Assembly (NCBI RefSeq): GCF_002954715.1
Contig: NZ_MSCP01000002.1
Span: forward strand, 244,143-308,142
Reading direction: 5' to 3'
DNA from: Aliivibrio sifiae
GTDB lineage: Bacteria > Pseudomonadota > Gammaproteobacteria > Enterobacterales > Vibrionaceae
DNA: 64,000 nucleotides
In this document: piece after piece, positions 1 through 8,784 of the stretch
How positions within the stretch are numbered: position 1 is the stretch's first letter
How the letters are laid out: every line of letters starts with the position of its first letter
Position numbers and translations under genes: made by a program
The notes under the pieces: generated by a model
The model's database searches: none
Told to the model about the DNA's origin: nothing
The model's input: the letters and a program-made list of their open reading frames with translations, nothing else

Positions 1-780
1 ATTTCAGAGCAATCTGCGCGTGGTATGCAACAGCAACAATCTGACATTACAACGGTAGCCGCTGCAATGGAAGAAATGAAAGCAACGGTAGCAGAAGTTG
101 CTAACAATACTGAAATGGCCTCTGCGTCGGCTCTAGAAGCGTCTGAAGAAGCAAAACAAGGCAACCAAGACGTTCAATCTAACATTGAACAAATTCAAGT
201 GGTTTCTCGTGATATCGAACAAGCAGGTGAATTGGTTGAAGAGTTAGAGCGTGAATCTAACAACATCAGTGTTGTGGTTGAAGTTATTCGTGGTATTGCT
301 GATCAAACAAACTTATTAGCATTGAATGCAGCAATTGAAGCGGCACGTGCTGGTGAGCAGGGTCGTGGTTTTGCCGTGGTTGCGGATGAAGTTCGTTCTC
401 TTGCGGGCCGTACTCAATCATCAACGACAGAAATTGTTGAAATTATCGAGAAACTTCAAGCAAGTGCGACACATGCAAAAGCAGCAACCGATCAAAGTTG
501 TTCTAAAATCCGTATCTGTGTAGAGCAAAGTGTTCAAACGGGTAATTCAATCCAAATGATTGAAGAAACGATGATGAAGGTAACAGATACAAGTATTCAA
601 ATTGCGAGTGCATGTAGCCAACAAGACTCAGTAACAGAAGAACTTGGTCGTAATATTCAGAGCATGAGTTTATCTGCAAGTGAAGTGGCATTAGGGGCTG
701 ATCAAACAGCACAATCTAGTGTTGAGCTAGCGCAATTAGCGACAACGCTACAAACGTCTTTATCACGCTTTAAAGTGTAA
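1..780 (+). CDS. Methyl-accepting chemotaxis protein, C-terminal part (5' end outside window)
   Basis: The reading frame is open from base 1, so the gene begins upstream and only about 260 C-terminal residues are seen. They form the cytoplasmic coiled-coil signalling domain that couples a chemoreceptor to CheA/CheW. The conserved hairpin tip is plain ([20 protein letters not shown], then [17 protein letters not shown]). There is no NWETF-type CheR tether; the protein ends in SLSRFKV. About nine residues differ from the last 251 residues of the next gene, so the two are recent paralogues. Ligand specificity cannot be told because the sensor domain lies outside the window. An intrinsic terminator follows. 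Confidence 0.96.
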   Translation: MSEQSARGMQQQQSDITTVAAAMEEMKATVAEVANNTEMASASALEASEEAKQGNQDVQSNIEQIQVVSRDIEQAGELVEELERESNNISVVVEVIRGIADQTNLLALNAAIEAARAGEQGRGFAVVADEVRSLAGRTQSSTTEIVEIIEKLQASATHAKAATDQSCSKIRICVEQSVQTGNSIQMIEETMMKVTDTSIQIASACSQQDSVTEELGRNIQSMSLSASEVALGADQTAQSSVELAQLATTLQTSLSRFKV

Positions 781-816
781 TAAAAACGGCGTTAAACCAG
801 TATTGGTATAACTAAG

Positions 817-845
817 AAAGGAGATCATTAGATCTCCTTTTTTTG
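817..845 (+). terminator. Intrinsic terminator of the first chemoreceptor gene
   Basis: A hairpin with arms AAAGGAGATC and GATCTCCTTT is followed by a T run. It is almost the same hairpin as the one after the second chemoreceptor gene, so the duplicated unit included the terminator. Confidence 0.85.
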
Positions 846-1048
846 TATCGAAAGTAAATTATTTAGAATGAGTATCACGCTTGATTTTTAAGTGTAATGA
901 CATTTTGATGATATTTAGTGGTCAAACATCATTATTTGAAGAAAAAATTAAAATTTATTTTACTGAGTTATCGTCTTATTAATGATCTATTGGCGGTATT
1001 ATTTTGACTGTTGAGCTAACTAGAAAGTAAATTGTGATGCTTTTCAAA

Positions 1049-1098
1049 ATAAAATGAGTAATTAATTAACCTAATAAATCACAGCTTACTCATTTTAT
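1049..1098. repeat. Long-armed inverted repeat in chemoreceptor intergenic region
   Basis: Arms ATAAAATGAGTAA (1049-1061) and TTACTCATTTTAT (1086-1098) are perfectly complementary over 13 bases with a 24-base spacer. There is no T run after it, so it is not a normal terminator. It may be a palindromic repeat, a decayed miniature element or a regulatory structure. Confidence 0.6.
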
Positions 1099-1318
1099 CA
1101 CATCTTTAATTTAGCAATGGTTTGCTATCTCTATTTTAATCACAATGCATTGTTTGTATTTACATTTTGGCTGGTTATAAAATTATGTGACTTTTATAGG
1201 TTTTTATTTTATTTTCTCGTCGATTTGTCGTTATAAGGCAAAAAGAGTTAAGCAAATTTCTCTATAAAATAACACTCATGGATGAGTTATTAAGAACTAT
1301 CTAAAGGTTGTCAAAGAC

Positions 1319-2950
1319 ATGAGTTATAAAAATTTAGCAGTGCGTAACAAAATTGCCGTTGTATTTTCAGCAATTGCTTTAGTGATGATAGCGTTTGCTA
1401 TTTTCCTATTACAAGAATTAAATAAAGTAGAATCGGAAGTTATTAATTTTACTGATTCTACTGTACCAAGTGTGATCTCGGTAGAGAATTTATACTTTGA
1501 AATGTCAGTGTTACGTCGTAGTCAATACGCATCGTTAACATATCCTGAATATGATGATAGTTTAAAAGCATTATTTGGTCGTCAAGAAAAGACGAAACAA
1601 GAAATTCAAATAATGCTTGATCGCTATAATGCGACAGTAGGCAGCGGTGATGAACGTCGAGTTTTCGATAATGTATTGAATTCTTGGAATAATTACTCAA
1701 ATATTCTTTCAGGTTTTAATCAATCAGTAAAAGAACGAGATTTACGTAAAGCCCAACAAGTTTTATCTGGCTCATTAGATGCTTTTAATTCTGTTGGTTC
1801 AGCAATGGATGCATTGATTGATATTAATCTGGGGTTTGTTGCTAATAACCGCATTAGAATTATGGGAAGTGTTGATAGTGTAACGACAGCAACGAAAGTA
1901 TCATTTACTGCTTTAATTGCATTCATGATTTTCATTACTTTCTTCTTAGCACGCCAAATCTGTCGTCCTTTAAATTTAGTGGTTGAGCAGTCTAAAGCGA
2001 TTGCCGCTGGTGATTTAACTTTCCGTCTTGCGCGTAATGACATTGGTAATGATGAGCTAGGTGAATTAGCTGATACCAATATTGAAATGCAAGATCAGTT
2101 ACGTGTTCTTATTGAAGATACGATTTCAGCGGTAACTCAACTGTCTGCAGCTGTAGAAGAAATGAGTGCGATTTCAGAGCAATCTGCACGTGGTATGCAA
2201 CAGCAACAATCTGATATTACAACGGTAGCTGCTGCAATGGAAGAAATGAAAGCAACCGTAGCAGAAGTGGCAAATAATACAGAAACCGCCTCTACGTCTG
2301 CTCTAGAAGCCTCAGAAGAAGCAAAACAAGGCAACCAAGACGTTCAGTCGAACATTGAACAGATTCAAGTGGTTTCTCGTGATATTGAACAAGCTGGAGA
2401 GTTGGTTGAAGAGTTAGAGCGTGAATCAAACAACATCAGTGTTGTGGTTGAGGTTATCCGTGGTATTGCTGATCAAACAAATTTATTAGCCTTAAACGCA
2501 GCGATTGAAGCAGCACGTGCTGGTGAGCAAGGTCGTGGTTTTGCTGTGGTTGCGGATGAAGTTCGTTCTCTTGCGGGTCGTACTCAATCTTCAACTAGCG
2601 AAATCGTTGAGATCATTGAGAAACTGCAAGCAAGTGCAGCACATGCTAAAAATGCAACGGATCAAAGCTGTTCAAAAATTCGTATTTGTGTAGAGCAAAG
2701 TGTTCAAACGGGTCAATCAATCCAAATGATTGAAGAAACCATGATGAAAGTAGCCGATACAGGGATTCAAATTGCGAGTGCGTGTAGCCAGCAAGATTCA
2801 GTAACAGAAGAACTTGGCCGTAATATTCAAAGCATGAGTTTATCAGCAAGTGAAGTCGCATTAGGTGCAGAGCAAACAGCACAATCAAGTGTTGAGCTAG
2901 CGCAGTTAGCGACGACGCTACAAACGTCGTTATCACGCTTTAAAGTATAA
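1319..2950 (+). CDS. Methyl-accepting chemotaxis protein
   Basis: A full-length 543-residue chemoreceptor. The order is a first membrane helix (about 11-31), a periplasmic sensor of roughly 160 residues resembling a four-helix-bundle ligand domain, a second helix (about 191-212), a HAMP linker, and a long signalling domain whose hairpin tip lies near residues 380-420. It should sit in the inner membrane and signal through CheW/CheA. The sensor ligand is unknown. No C-terminal CheR-binding pentapeptide is present. The ATG is preceded by a weak AAAGG. The last 260 residues nearly duplicate the upstream partial gene. Confidence 0.96.
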   Translation: MSYKNLAVRNKIAVVFSAIALVMIAFAIFLLQELNKVESEVINFTDSTVPSVISVENLYFEMSVLRRSQYASLTYPEYDDSLKALFGRQEKTKQEIQIMLDRYNATVGSGDERRVFDNVLNSWNNYSNILSGFNQSVKERDLRKAQQVLSGSLDAFNSVGSAMDALIDINLGFVANNRIRIMGSVDSVTTATKVSFTALIAFMIFITFFLARQICRPLNLVVEQSKAIAAGDLTFRLARNDIGNDELGELADTNIEMQDQLRVLIEDTISAVTQLSAAVEEMSAISEQSARGMQQQQSDITTVAAAMEEMKATVAEVANNTETASTSALEASEEAKQGNQDVQSNIEQIQVVSRDIEQAGELVEELERESNNISVVVEVIRGIADQTNLLALNAAIEAARAGEQGRGFAVVADEVRSLAGRTQSSTSEIVEIIEKLQASAAHAKNATDQSCSKIRICVEQSVQTGQSIQMIEETMMKVADTGIQIASACSQQDSVTEELGRNIQSMSLSASEVALGAEQTAQSSVELAQLATTLQTSLSRFKV

Positions 2951-2981
2951 TTTGACGAGCCATTGAATTGCGCTAGTTTGT

Positions 2982-3037
2982 ACTAGAAACTAGAAACTAG
3001 AAACTAGAAACTAGAAACTAGAAACTAGAAACTAGAA
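2982..3037 (+). repeat. Tandem array of eight 7-base units (ACTAGAA)
   Basis: Eight perfect, uninterrupted copies of ACTAGAA run head to tail and abut the terminator of the second chemoreceptor gene. Seven-base units are not expected in coding DNA and the copy number is a likely site of slippage variation between strains. The equivalent position after the upstream paralogue has no such array. Confidence 0.97.
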
Positions 3038-3064
3038 AGGAGATCATATGATCTCCTTTTTTAT
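3036..3064 (+). terminator. Intrinsic terminator of the second chemoreceptor gene
   Basis: Perfect hairpin AAAGGAGATCAT / ATGATCTCCTTT followed by T residues. It directly overlaps the end of the heptamer array and matches the terminator at 817-845. Confidence 0.88.
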
Positions 3065-3086
3065 ATGTTAAGGATGAAGAGTAAAA

Positions 3087-4022
3087 TTAAAACACACCAT
3101 TGATTAGAGGATTATTTTTAATTAATTCTTTGAATTGTTCTAATAGTTCAATGCTTTGTTTATTTTGTAATTTATCTTTATGTAGATATGCGCCAATCGT
3201 TGCTTTACTAAAACACTCTTTCATCTGTAAAGGTACGAGATCAAACCCAGCAAAATAATCTCTCATTGTAATTGGATAAGGCAAAATAGCATCACTGTTT
3301 TGTAATAAATCAATTGCAGTCAACAGTGAGTTGGTATTATAGATAACCTTTTCTTGTAAATAGTGACGCTTTTGAAATGAGTTTAACTCTTCATTTTGTT
3401 TTTGAACTAAATGTGAATATCGTTTTTTTGATGCGCCTAAATCAACGGAAGGGAAACGAGCAATATCTTCATTACTGCAGTTAATTTCAAGTAAAGGATG
3501 CCCCTTTCTTACATAGACTTCTTCACTGCATCGAAAAAGAGGATGGAATAATATGTCTTCATATTGTGCTAGGCCGAGTATTTCATGACCGACAAAAATG
3601 GTGATTTCATCACTGAGTAATAAGTTCATTAATTGCAGATGATTACCAACATCAACCGAGATATTACTGTGGGGGTAAGTGTCTCTGAATTCTTGTACGC
3701 AATCACGAATAAATAAATGCCACCACGCATCACCGCACCCAATTTTGAGTTCGGTCTGGTGTCTGAGTTTGTTCTTTTCTAATTTATTGAGCGTATTTTC
3801 ATACAGGTTTTGCATCATTTTCGCTTGCTCATAAAGTAACTCACCACTGGAGGTTAGGGTGATCCCTTTTGAGTTACGATTAAACAATTTGCTACCCAGC
3901 TTCTCTTCTAACTTCTGCATATTGTGGCTCAATGTCGGTTGACTTAAACAGAGGTTATTCGCGGCTTGGGTGACGTTTTGAGTTTTAGCTACTTGAATGA
4001 ATTGAATCATTAATTTAAACAT
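3087..4022 (-). CDS. LysR-family transcriptional regulator
   Basis: A 311-residue LysR-type regulator. The N-terminal winged helix-turn-helix (residues 1-60) has the family pattern VTQAANNLCLSQPTLSHNMQ followed by LEEKLGSKLFNR. The rest is a periplasmic-binding-protein-like effector domain. It is the last gene on the minus strand after the maltodextrin genes, 63 bases below the GH13 gene, which suggests but does not prove a role in that locus. An 11-base perfect hairpin abuts its start codon and covers the likely ribosome site. The inducer is unknown. Confidence 0.93.
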   Translation of the reverse strand: MFKLMIQFIQVAKTQNVTQAANNLCLSQPTLSHNMQKLEEKLGSKLFNRNSKGITLTSSGELLYEQAKMMQNLYENTLNKLEKNKLRHQTELKIGCGDAWWHLFIRDCVQEFRDTYPHSNISVDVGNHLQLMNLLLSDEITIFVGHEILGLAQYEDILFHPLFRCSEEVYVRKGHPLLEINCSNEDIARFPSVDLGASKKRYSHLVQKQNEELNSFQKRHYLQEKVIYNTNSLLTAIDLLQNSDAILPYPITMRDYFAGFDLVPLQMKECFSKATIGAYLHKDKLQNKQSIELLEQFKELIKNNPLINGVF

Positions 4023-4055
4023 AATAGCTCTTTGCTTGAATAAGAAAGAGCTATT
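4023..4055 (-). promoter_or_regulatory. Perfect hairpin abutting the LysR start codon
   Basis: Arms AATAGCTCTTT (4023-4033) and AAAGAGCTATT (4045-4055) pair over 11 bases with an 11-base loop. On the minus strand the 3' arm contains AAAGAG, the best ribosome-binding candidate, directly before the LysR ATG. It could hide that site, act as an operator, or be a weak end of the upstream operon; there is no good T run on the minus strand. Confidence 0.55.
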
Positions 4056-4085
4056 TTATGTGGCTTACTATTTGATATCTAGTGA

Positions 4086-5924
4086 TTACTTCTCGTTTTG
4101 ATACATGGCGAAGCTAAAGGGTGCCAATGTTAACGTTTCTTCTAATTTGCAAGCAGTATTGTTATAAATATCAGTGACATTACGATTCGATAATACATCA
4201 GGTAGAGTAATATCAACCGTGTTGGCGCTGTTATTCATAACCACGGTAATGCACTCGTCTTTTAAGACTTTTTGATAGATAAGGCATTGCTTTTCATCAT
4301 CACTCATTAACCAGTTAATGTGATGAGCTCGTAGAGCTGGGTGTTGTTTGCGTAATTTGATGATCTGCATAATGTGATGTTTCATGTTCATATCATGCTT
4401 AGTTTCATTCCAAATCATGCATTTACGATTTAATGGGTCAGGCCCGCCATCTAAACCAATTTCACTGCCATAATAGATACAAGGTGTACCGCTATGAGTA
4501 AATTGGAATAAATAGGCCAGTTTTACTTTGTCTTTATTACCAGAACAACGATGAAGAATACGAGCCGTATCATGGCTATCTAATAATGAAAACGCCACTT
4601 CATTGACTGCAATAGGGTAGCTAGTATTTACATCATTTATTGCATATTTGAACTGATTAACACTTAGATTTCCGTTAGCAAAAAATCCAATCATTGCATC
4701 GGACAATGGGTAGTTCATCACGGCATCAAATTGGTCGCCAGCAAGCCAATTCATTGAGTCATGCCACGCTTCACCCAAAATATAGATCTCAGGTTTGATT
4801 GCTTTTAACTCATCACGGAAGCGTCGCCAGAAGCGTTGATCAACTTCGTTGGCGACATCTAAACGCCACGCATCGATATTGAAATTACGCACCCAGTAGC
4901 GACCGACTTCAAGTAAATATTCGATTACTTCTGGATTCTCAGTATTTAGCTTTGGCATGTTTTGCGCAAAAGCAAAGGCGCGATAGTTGAGATATTCTTT
5001 ACTGTGTTGATCTTTTTTAGACTCGTCTATGAGTGGGAATTGTTCAACATAGAACCAACCAATATATTTTGAATCTTTGCCGTTTTTGATGACATCTTGC
5101 CATTGAAGAGAATCGGCACCAATATGATTGAATACGGCATCTAACATGACTTTCATGCCACGTTTGTGGGCTTCTTCAATTAGCGTTCTTACCGTGTCGT
5201 CGTTACCAAAGGCAGGGTCAACGTTTAAATAATCAACAGTATCGTATTTATGATTCGTTTTGCCTTGAGTGATTGGGGTGAAATATAAACCAGTAATACC
5301 AAGATCTTGCAGGTAATCCAGATGGTCAATGACGCCTTGTAAATCACCACCAAAGAAGCTGTTGGTTTTTGGCTCTTCAGAGCTCCAAGGAAGTGCATTA
5401 CTCGGTGAGATTGAGGGATCACCATTGGCAAAACGCTCAGGGAATATTTGATACCAAATTGTCTCTTTTACCCAATGTGGTGGGGTAAATACATCGATAG
5501 GGTTCATGTATGGGAAGCAGTAAAAATTAAGTAATTGGCTTAATACTGGATCTGCATCATCGGTGATGGTGAAAATTTGTTTTTCAGTAACGAGCAGTTT
5601 TTCGCTCTCTTCACCTTCAAGAATAAAAGCATAACGAGCACGGAAAAAACGGGGTTGTGCTTCGCAGAACCAGTAATCAAACAATTCTGTTTCACACTCT
5701 TTTTCCATAGCAAAGTTTTCGCCGCCACTCCAACCCATTGCATCTTCTGCATTTAGGTTGCCGCCACCGCCACCGAATGTCCAATCGTATGGATCACCAA
5801 TTCGTAATGTGGCGCTATTGACTTCGCCTTTTGCTGTGCGAATACGTAAATGAAGTGTTTCTTTATCATAAGTATAAGAATAACTTGAGTGAGATCTATG
5901 ATAAATCGCTGCTTTTGTAATCAT
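4086..5924 (-). CDS. GH13 alpha-glucosidase of the cyclomaltodextrinase / neopullulanase / maltogenic amylase type
   Basis: A 612-residue cytoplasmic glycosidase without a signal peptide. Residues 1-130 look like the CBM34-type N-domain typical of GH13 subfamily 20. The four GH13 regions are visible: DAVFNH near 262, WRLDVANEVD with nucleophile Asp near 356, ILGEAWHD with acid/base Glu near 385, and LLDSHDTAR near 451. Family members open cyclodextrins and cut short maltodextrins or pullulan. The adjacent importer and debranching enzyme fit intracellular breakdown of imported oligosaccharides. Exact substrate cannot be read from sequence; CymH-like cyclodextrinase is a good possibility. Confidence 0.93.
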   Translation of the reverse strand: MITKAAIYHRSHSSYSYTYDKETLHLRIRTAKGEVNSATLRIGDPYDWTFGGGGGNLNAEDAMGWSGGENFAMEKECETELFDYWFCEAQPRFFRARYAFILEGEESEKLLVTEKQIFTITDDADPVLSQLLNFYCFPYMNPIDVFTPPHWVKETIWYQIFPERFANGDPSISPSNALPWSSEEPKTNSFFGGDLQGVIDHLDYLQDLGITGLYFTPITQGKTNHKYDTVDYLNVDPAFGNDDTVRTLIEEAHKRGMKVMLDAVFNHIGADSLQWQDVIKNGKDSKYIGWFYVEQFPLIDESKKDQHSKEYLNYRAFAFAQNMPKLNTENPEVIEYLLEVGRYWVRNFNIDAWRLDVANEVDQRFWRRFRDELKAIKPEIYILGEAWHDSMNWLAGDQFDAVMNYPLSDAMIGFFANGNLSVNQFKYAINDVNTSYPIAVNEVAFSLLDSHDTARILHRCSGNKDKVKLAYLFQFTHSGTPCIYYGSEIGLDGGPDPLNRKCMIWNETKHDMNMKHHIMQIIKLRKQHPALRAHHINWLMSDDEKQCLIYQKVLKDECITVVMNNSANTVDITLPDVLSNRNVTDIYNNTACKLEETLTLAPFSFAMYQNEK

Positions 5925-5946
5925 GATTAATACCGTTTAATGAAAG

Positions 5947-5992
5947 TACCAACCCGAATAACTATCTGACGTAATAGCCACTCAGGTTGGTA
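5947..5992 (-). repeat. Inverted repeat between debranching enzyme and GH13 genes
   Basis: Arms TACCAACC and GGTTGGTA are 30 bases apart in the 89-base gap. The minus-strand side has no T run, so it looks like an RNA-processing or stability hairpin rather than a terminator. The right arm runs into TTGGTATAA, a 9-mer that recurs in other gaps of the window. Confidence 0.55.
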
Positions 5993-6013
5993 TAATTATT
6001 TAAATATGAAATT

Positions 6014-7987
6014 CTATTTTTGGTGTATTTCTTCGTAATATTTCACGACGCGTAATACTTCACTGACGCTCCACGCTTGGGCGAAACAACCACGAGATTG
6101 ACTTGGTGCGTAACCATCATAGATTTCAGCCAATTGACCAATACAGCCTTCGTATAGGCCATCTTGGTTATGCTCAATAAACTGCTCCACAATACGAACT
6201 AAGTCTTTATCTTGTGGGAATTGACGTAAGATCCCCATTAAAAATTGACCAATCATAAAGCCCCAAACGGTGCCTTGGTGGTAGGCCATGTCTCGGTCAA
6301 AATGCGAGCCTGTACACACGGCTTTAAATTCAGGATCACTCATTGCAAGCGAGCGTAAACCCAATGGTGAATATAGCTCTTTATAAATGGTAAGAATGAC
6401 CGAACGTGCTCTTTCTTGACTTAATATTGGGAAAGGAAGGCCAACGGCATAAGCTTGATTTGGGCGAATTTGTTGGTTTACTTCACCTTCTTTAATCCAA
6501 TCATTTAAATAACCAGTTTTGTTGTAAAACTCATCGTTAAAGGTGGTTTTTACTTGCTCTACCAGTGCAGGTAATTCTGGCATTGGTTTGTTCAGTTTTT
6601 GATTAAAGAAATCAAGAATAGATAATGCATTAAACCAAAGGGCGTTAATTTCTACTGCACAACCGTGCCTTGGTGTTGGTACGATATCGCCGTAACGAAT
6701 GTCCATCCAAGTCAGCTGATCAAAACCGCTGCCGCCGCTGATCAAGCCGTTATCAAGCATTTTAATTTCAAAGTCAGTACCGTTACGGTAATGCTGATAA
6801 ATGTTAGTCATGCACTCGTATGCTTCATCACGGATAAATTCTAGATCGCCGCTGGCTTGGTAATATTCATATAAGCTAACAATGAAGAGTAGCGAGGCAT
6901 CAATGGTGTTATACATTGGCTCCACCCCAGCTTCAGGGAAAAGATTAGGAAGTACACCACGGCGTTCGTAACGGATAAAAGTACGGAAGATCTGTCTTGC
7001 GTCTTCAAATTGATTGGTTGATAAATTACAGCCCCATAATGCAATCATGGTGTCACGGCCCCAATCGGCAAAGAATGGGTAGCCCGCAATGATGGATTTT
7101 GATTCTGTTGAGTCACGATCTACCACAAACTGCTCACTGGCACGAACTAGTTGCTGTCCAAAAATACTGTGTAGTTTCGAGTGTTCAATGTAGGTTTGTT
7201 GGCGTTCAATTTCAGCGTTGATCATGTCATCGACAGATTGCATCTCTAGAGAAATGGCGCGTTTTTCTTCTGCTTCAAAAATAATATAAAACTGTTCACT
7301 TGTTTCTGTACCAACAAAAACCATAGTGTGAAGTGCCATTTGTGCATCTGTCGCAGGGCGACCATCGCGAGCATCATAAGAGAAGTAAAGACCTGACTCA
7401 TAGCGAGGGGTCTCTAATGCTGAATCAGCACCATTGTGGCGATAGGTGAGAGCTTGACCGTTACTGCTGATTTTACCTTCTTGATGCGTAAATTCTTGCT
7501 GTCTTGATAGGTTCTGTCCTTTTGCACAGAAGTGGTATTTTGGTGTTACATTCAACGTAAATGCTTGTTTCAACGGATTGAATATCTGATATTTAACCGC
7601 AAGGCGGTTTACCCCTTGGGCCATCACAATCGTTTTGGTGATTTCAATACCACGGATACGATAAGTAAATTCTGGAAGATGAGTTTGAGTGAAATTATCA
7701 AACAGCAGTGTTGAGTCCACAGTATCATACGGATTTACATTGGCTTGCGAAGAGAGTGGGTGAGCTTCGCCACTCGGTAACGTAATACGGTCATCTAAAT
7801 GACGAATAAAATTAAAGCGATTGTTTGGTGCAACAAGGCTTGCCATAAACAACGCATGATCATTTCGACTGCAAGAGCCAGCAAGGGTAAGAGAAGAATA
7901 ACCGCCTAATCCATTCGTTAGTAGGTAGTTCGATTCTTCAAGGCGATCCATATCGCGAAAATTTGCTTTAGAAAGAGAGATTTTCAT
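6014..7987 (-). CDS. Amylo-alpha-1,6-glucosidase / glycogen-debranching-type enzyme (GH133-like)
   Basis: A 657-residue enzyme with the GDE N-terminal domain (NYLLTNGLGGYSSLTLAG near residue 20, with the CSRNDHALF stretch) and an (alpha/alpha)6-type C-terminal domain carrying FADWGRDTMIALWG near 310. Such proteins hydrolyse alpha-1,6 branch points. The ATG at 7987 is chosen over one at 8011 because AAGG lies 8 bases before it and the protein then starts MKISLSKANF. It sits between the transporter genes and the GH13 gene, so it probably debranches imported oligosaccharides. No signal peptide is visible. Confidence 0.9.
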   Translation of the reverse strand: MKISLSKANFRDMDRLEESNYLLTNGLGGYSSLTLAGSCSRNDHALFMASLVAPNNRFNFIRHLDDRITLPSGEAHPLSSQANVNPYDTVDSTLLFDNFTQTHLPEFTYRIRGIEITKTIVMAQGVNRLAVKYQIFNPLKQAFTLNVTPKYHFCAKGQNLSRQQEFTHQEGKISSNGQALTYRHNGADSALETPRYESGLYFSYDARDGRPATDAQMALHTMVFVGTETSEQFYIIFEAEEKRAISLEMQSVDDMINAEIERQQTYIEHSKLHSIFGQQLVRASEQFVVDRDSTESKSIIAGYPFFADWGRDTMIALWGCNLSTNQFEDARQIFRTFIRYERRGVLPNLFPEAGVEPMYNTIDASLLFIVSLYEYYQASGDLEFIRDEAYECMTNIYQHYRNGTDFEIKMLDNGLISGGSGFDQLTWMDIRYGDIVPTPRHGCAVEINALWFNALSILDFFNQKLNKPMPELPALVEQVKTTFNDEFYNKTGYLNDWIKEGEVNQQIRPNQAYAVGLPFPILSQERARSVILTIYKELYSPLGLRSLAMSDPEFKAVCTGSHFDRDMAYHQGTVWGFMIGQFLMGILRQFPQDKDLVRIVEQFIEHNQDGLYEGCIGQLAEIYDGYAPSQSRGCFAQAWSVSEVLRVVKYYEEIHQK

Positions 7988-8071
7988 GTGAACCTTACAA
8001 TTAAATATCAAATGTTATCCCGTGTTTATTTTATTCACGCATAGGTGATAAGTTAACGAGGGAGTTTATAG

Positions 8072-8695
8072 TTAGCTTTTAATTTCGTTATAAACGAGTA
8101 ACAGTTTTTGCACTTCACCTTGGGTATACGCGAGATCTTGGCTCTCTTCGTATCCCCAAAGTGATGTAATTTGAACGTTATCTTTGGTCGGTGTTACTTT
8201 GAATGCCGCAATGCGTTCTTGCTCATTATCAGAAATGAAAAACAGATAAGGCTGAGGTTGCGTAAGTAGGGCGTTGTATTGAGAAGGCGTGGTATATACG
8301 GCATTCACGGCTTTTACGTTTTGAGTGCCATAAAAGCGCTGGGCTTCAGCTAATACAGGTAATGCCATTTCTTGCAGTTGTTCATAACTGCTTTCTACAT
8401 GAAACGAGCCACAATCACTTGGGATCTGATCACGCAGTGCTTTGTATTGGGTATTAATGGTTTCTAGCGGCAGCGTTAAATAGTCATTTTCAAACTGTTG
8501 TGCTGAGGCAAATAACTCATCATTATTCACACATTGTTTAAAATTTTGCTGCTGCTCAGTAAAGGTTGAGTAGTCAAACGATGGCTTAGGAAGACTGCTG
8601 TAAGCAATGATAAAACCGGTAATGAAAATAACGACAGCGACTGCAATATGAAGCATATAGTCGTGAATGCGTTGAAGTTGGCCGCGAAAATTCAA
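8072..8695 (-). CDS. Uncharacterised single-pass membrane protein in maltodextrin locus
   Basis: I do not recognise this 207-residue protein. It has a short basic N-terminus, one membrane helix at about residues 15-34 (IAVAVVIFITGFIIAYSSL) and an otherwise soluble, presumably periplasmic part with one pair of cysteines (in FKQCVNN and DCGSF) that could form a disulfide. It lies between the ATPase gene and the debranching-enzyme gene on the same strand, so it is probably co-transcribed. A role linked to sugar uptake is only positional inference. Confidence 0.75.
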   Translation of the reverse strand: MNFRGQLQRIHDYMLHIAVAVVIFITGFIIAYSSLPKPSFDYSTFTEQQQNFKQCVNNDELFASAQQFENDYLTLPLETINTQYKALRDQIPSDCGSFHVESSYEQLQEMALPVLAEAQRFYGTQNVKAVNAVYTTPSQYNALLTQPQPYLFFISDNEQERIAAFKVTPTKDNVQITSLWGYEESQDLAYTQGEVQKLLLVYNEIKS

Positions 8696-8784
8696 AATGT
8701 GACTCCTTTTTACGGTGTGAGTATGTTCTATAAAGCATGATTTATTGCCCTCAATGACGAGAGGGCAATAAAAGTGGTTGTGTT

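Larger units (their letters stand above)
781..1318. other. Intergenic region between the two chemoreceptor genes (538 bases)
   Basis: This AT-rich stretch holds the upstream terminator, a 13-base perfect inverted repeat (separate entry) and presumably the promoter of the second chemoreceptor gene. A TATAAAAT-like -10 is visible near 1263, but no convincing -35 or sigma-28 element accompanies it. No open reading frame of note is seen on either strand. Confidence 0.6.

Noticed and set aside
1201..1318. Sigma-28 flagellar-type promoter for the second chemoreceptor gene
   Set aside because: No GCCGATAA-like -10 with a TAAA-type -35 was found; only a generic TATAAAAT string.
2982..3037. Heptamer array considered as a CRISPR or iteron set
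   Set aside because: Units are 7 bases with no spacers; iterons are longer and lie near rep genes, none of which is present.
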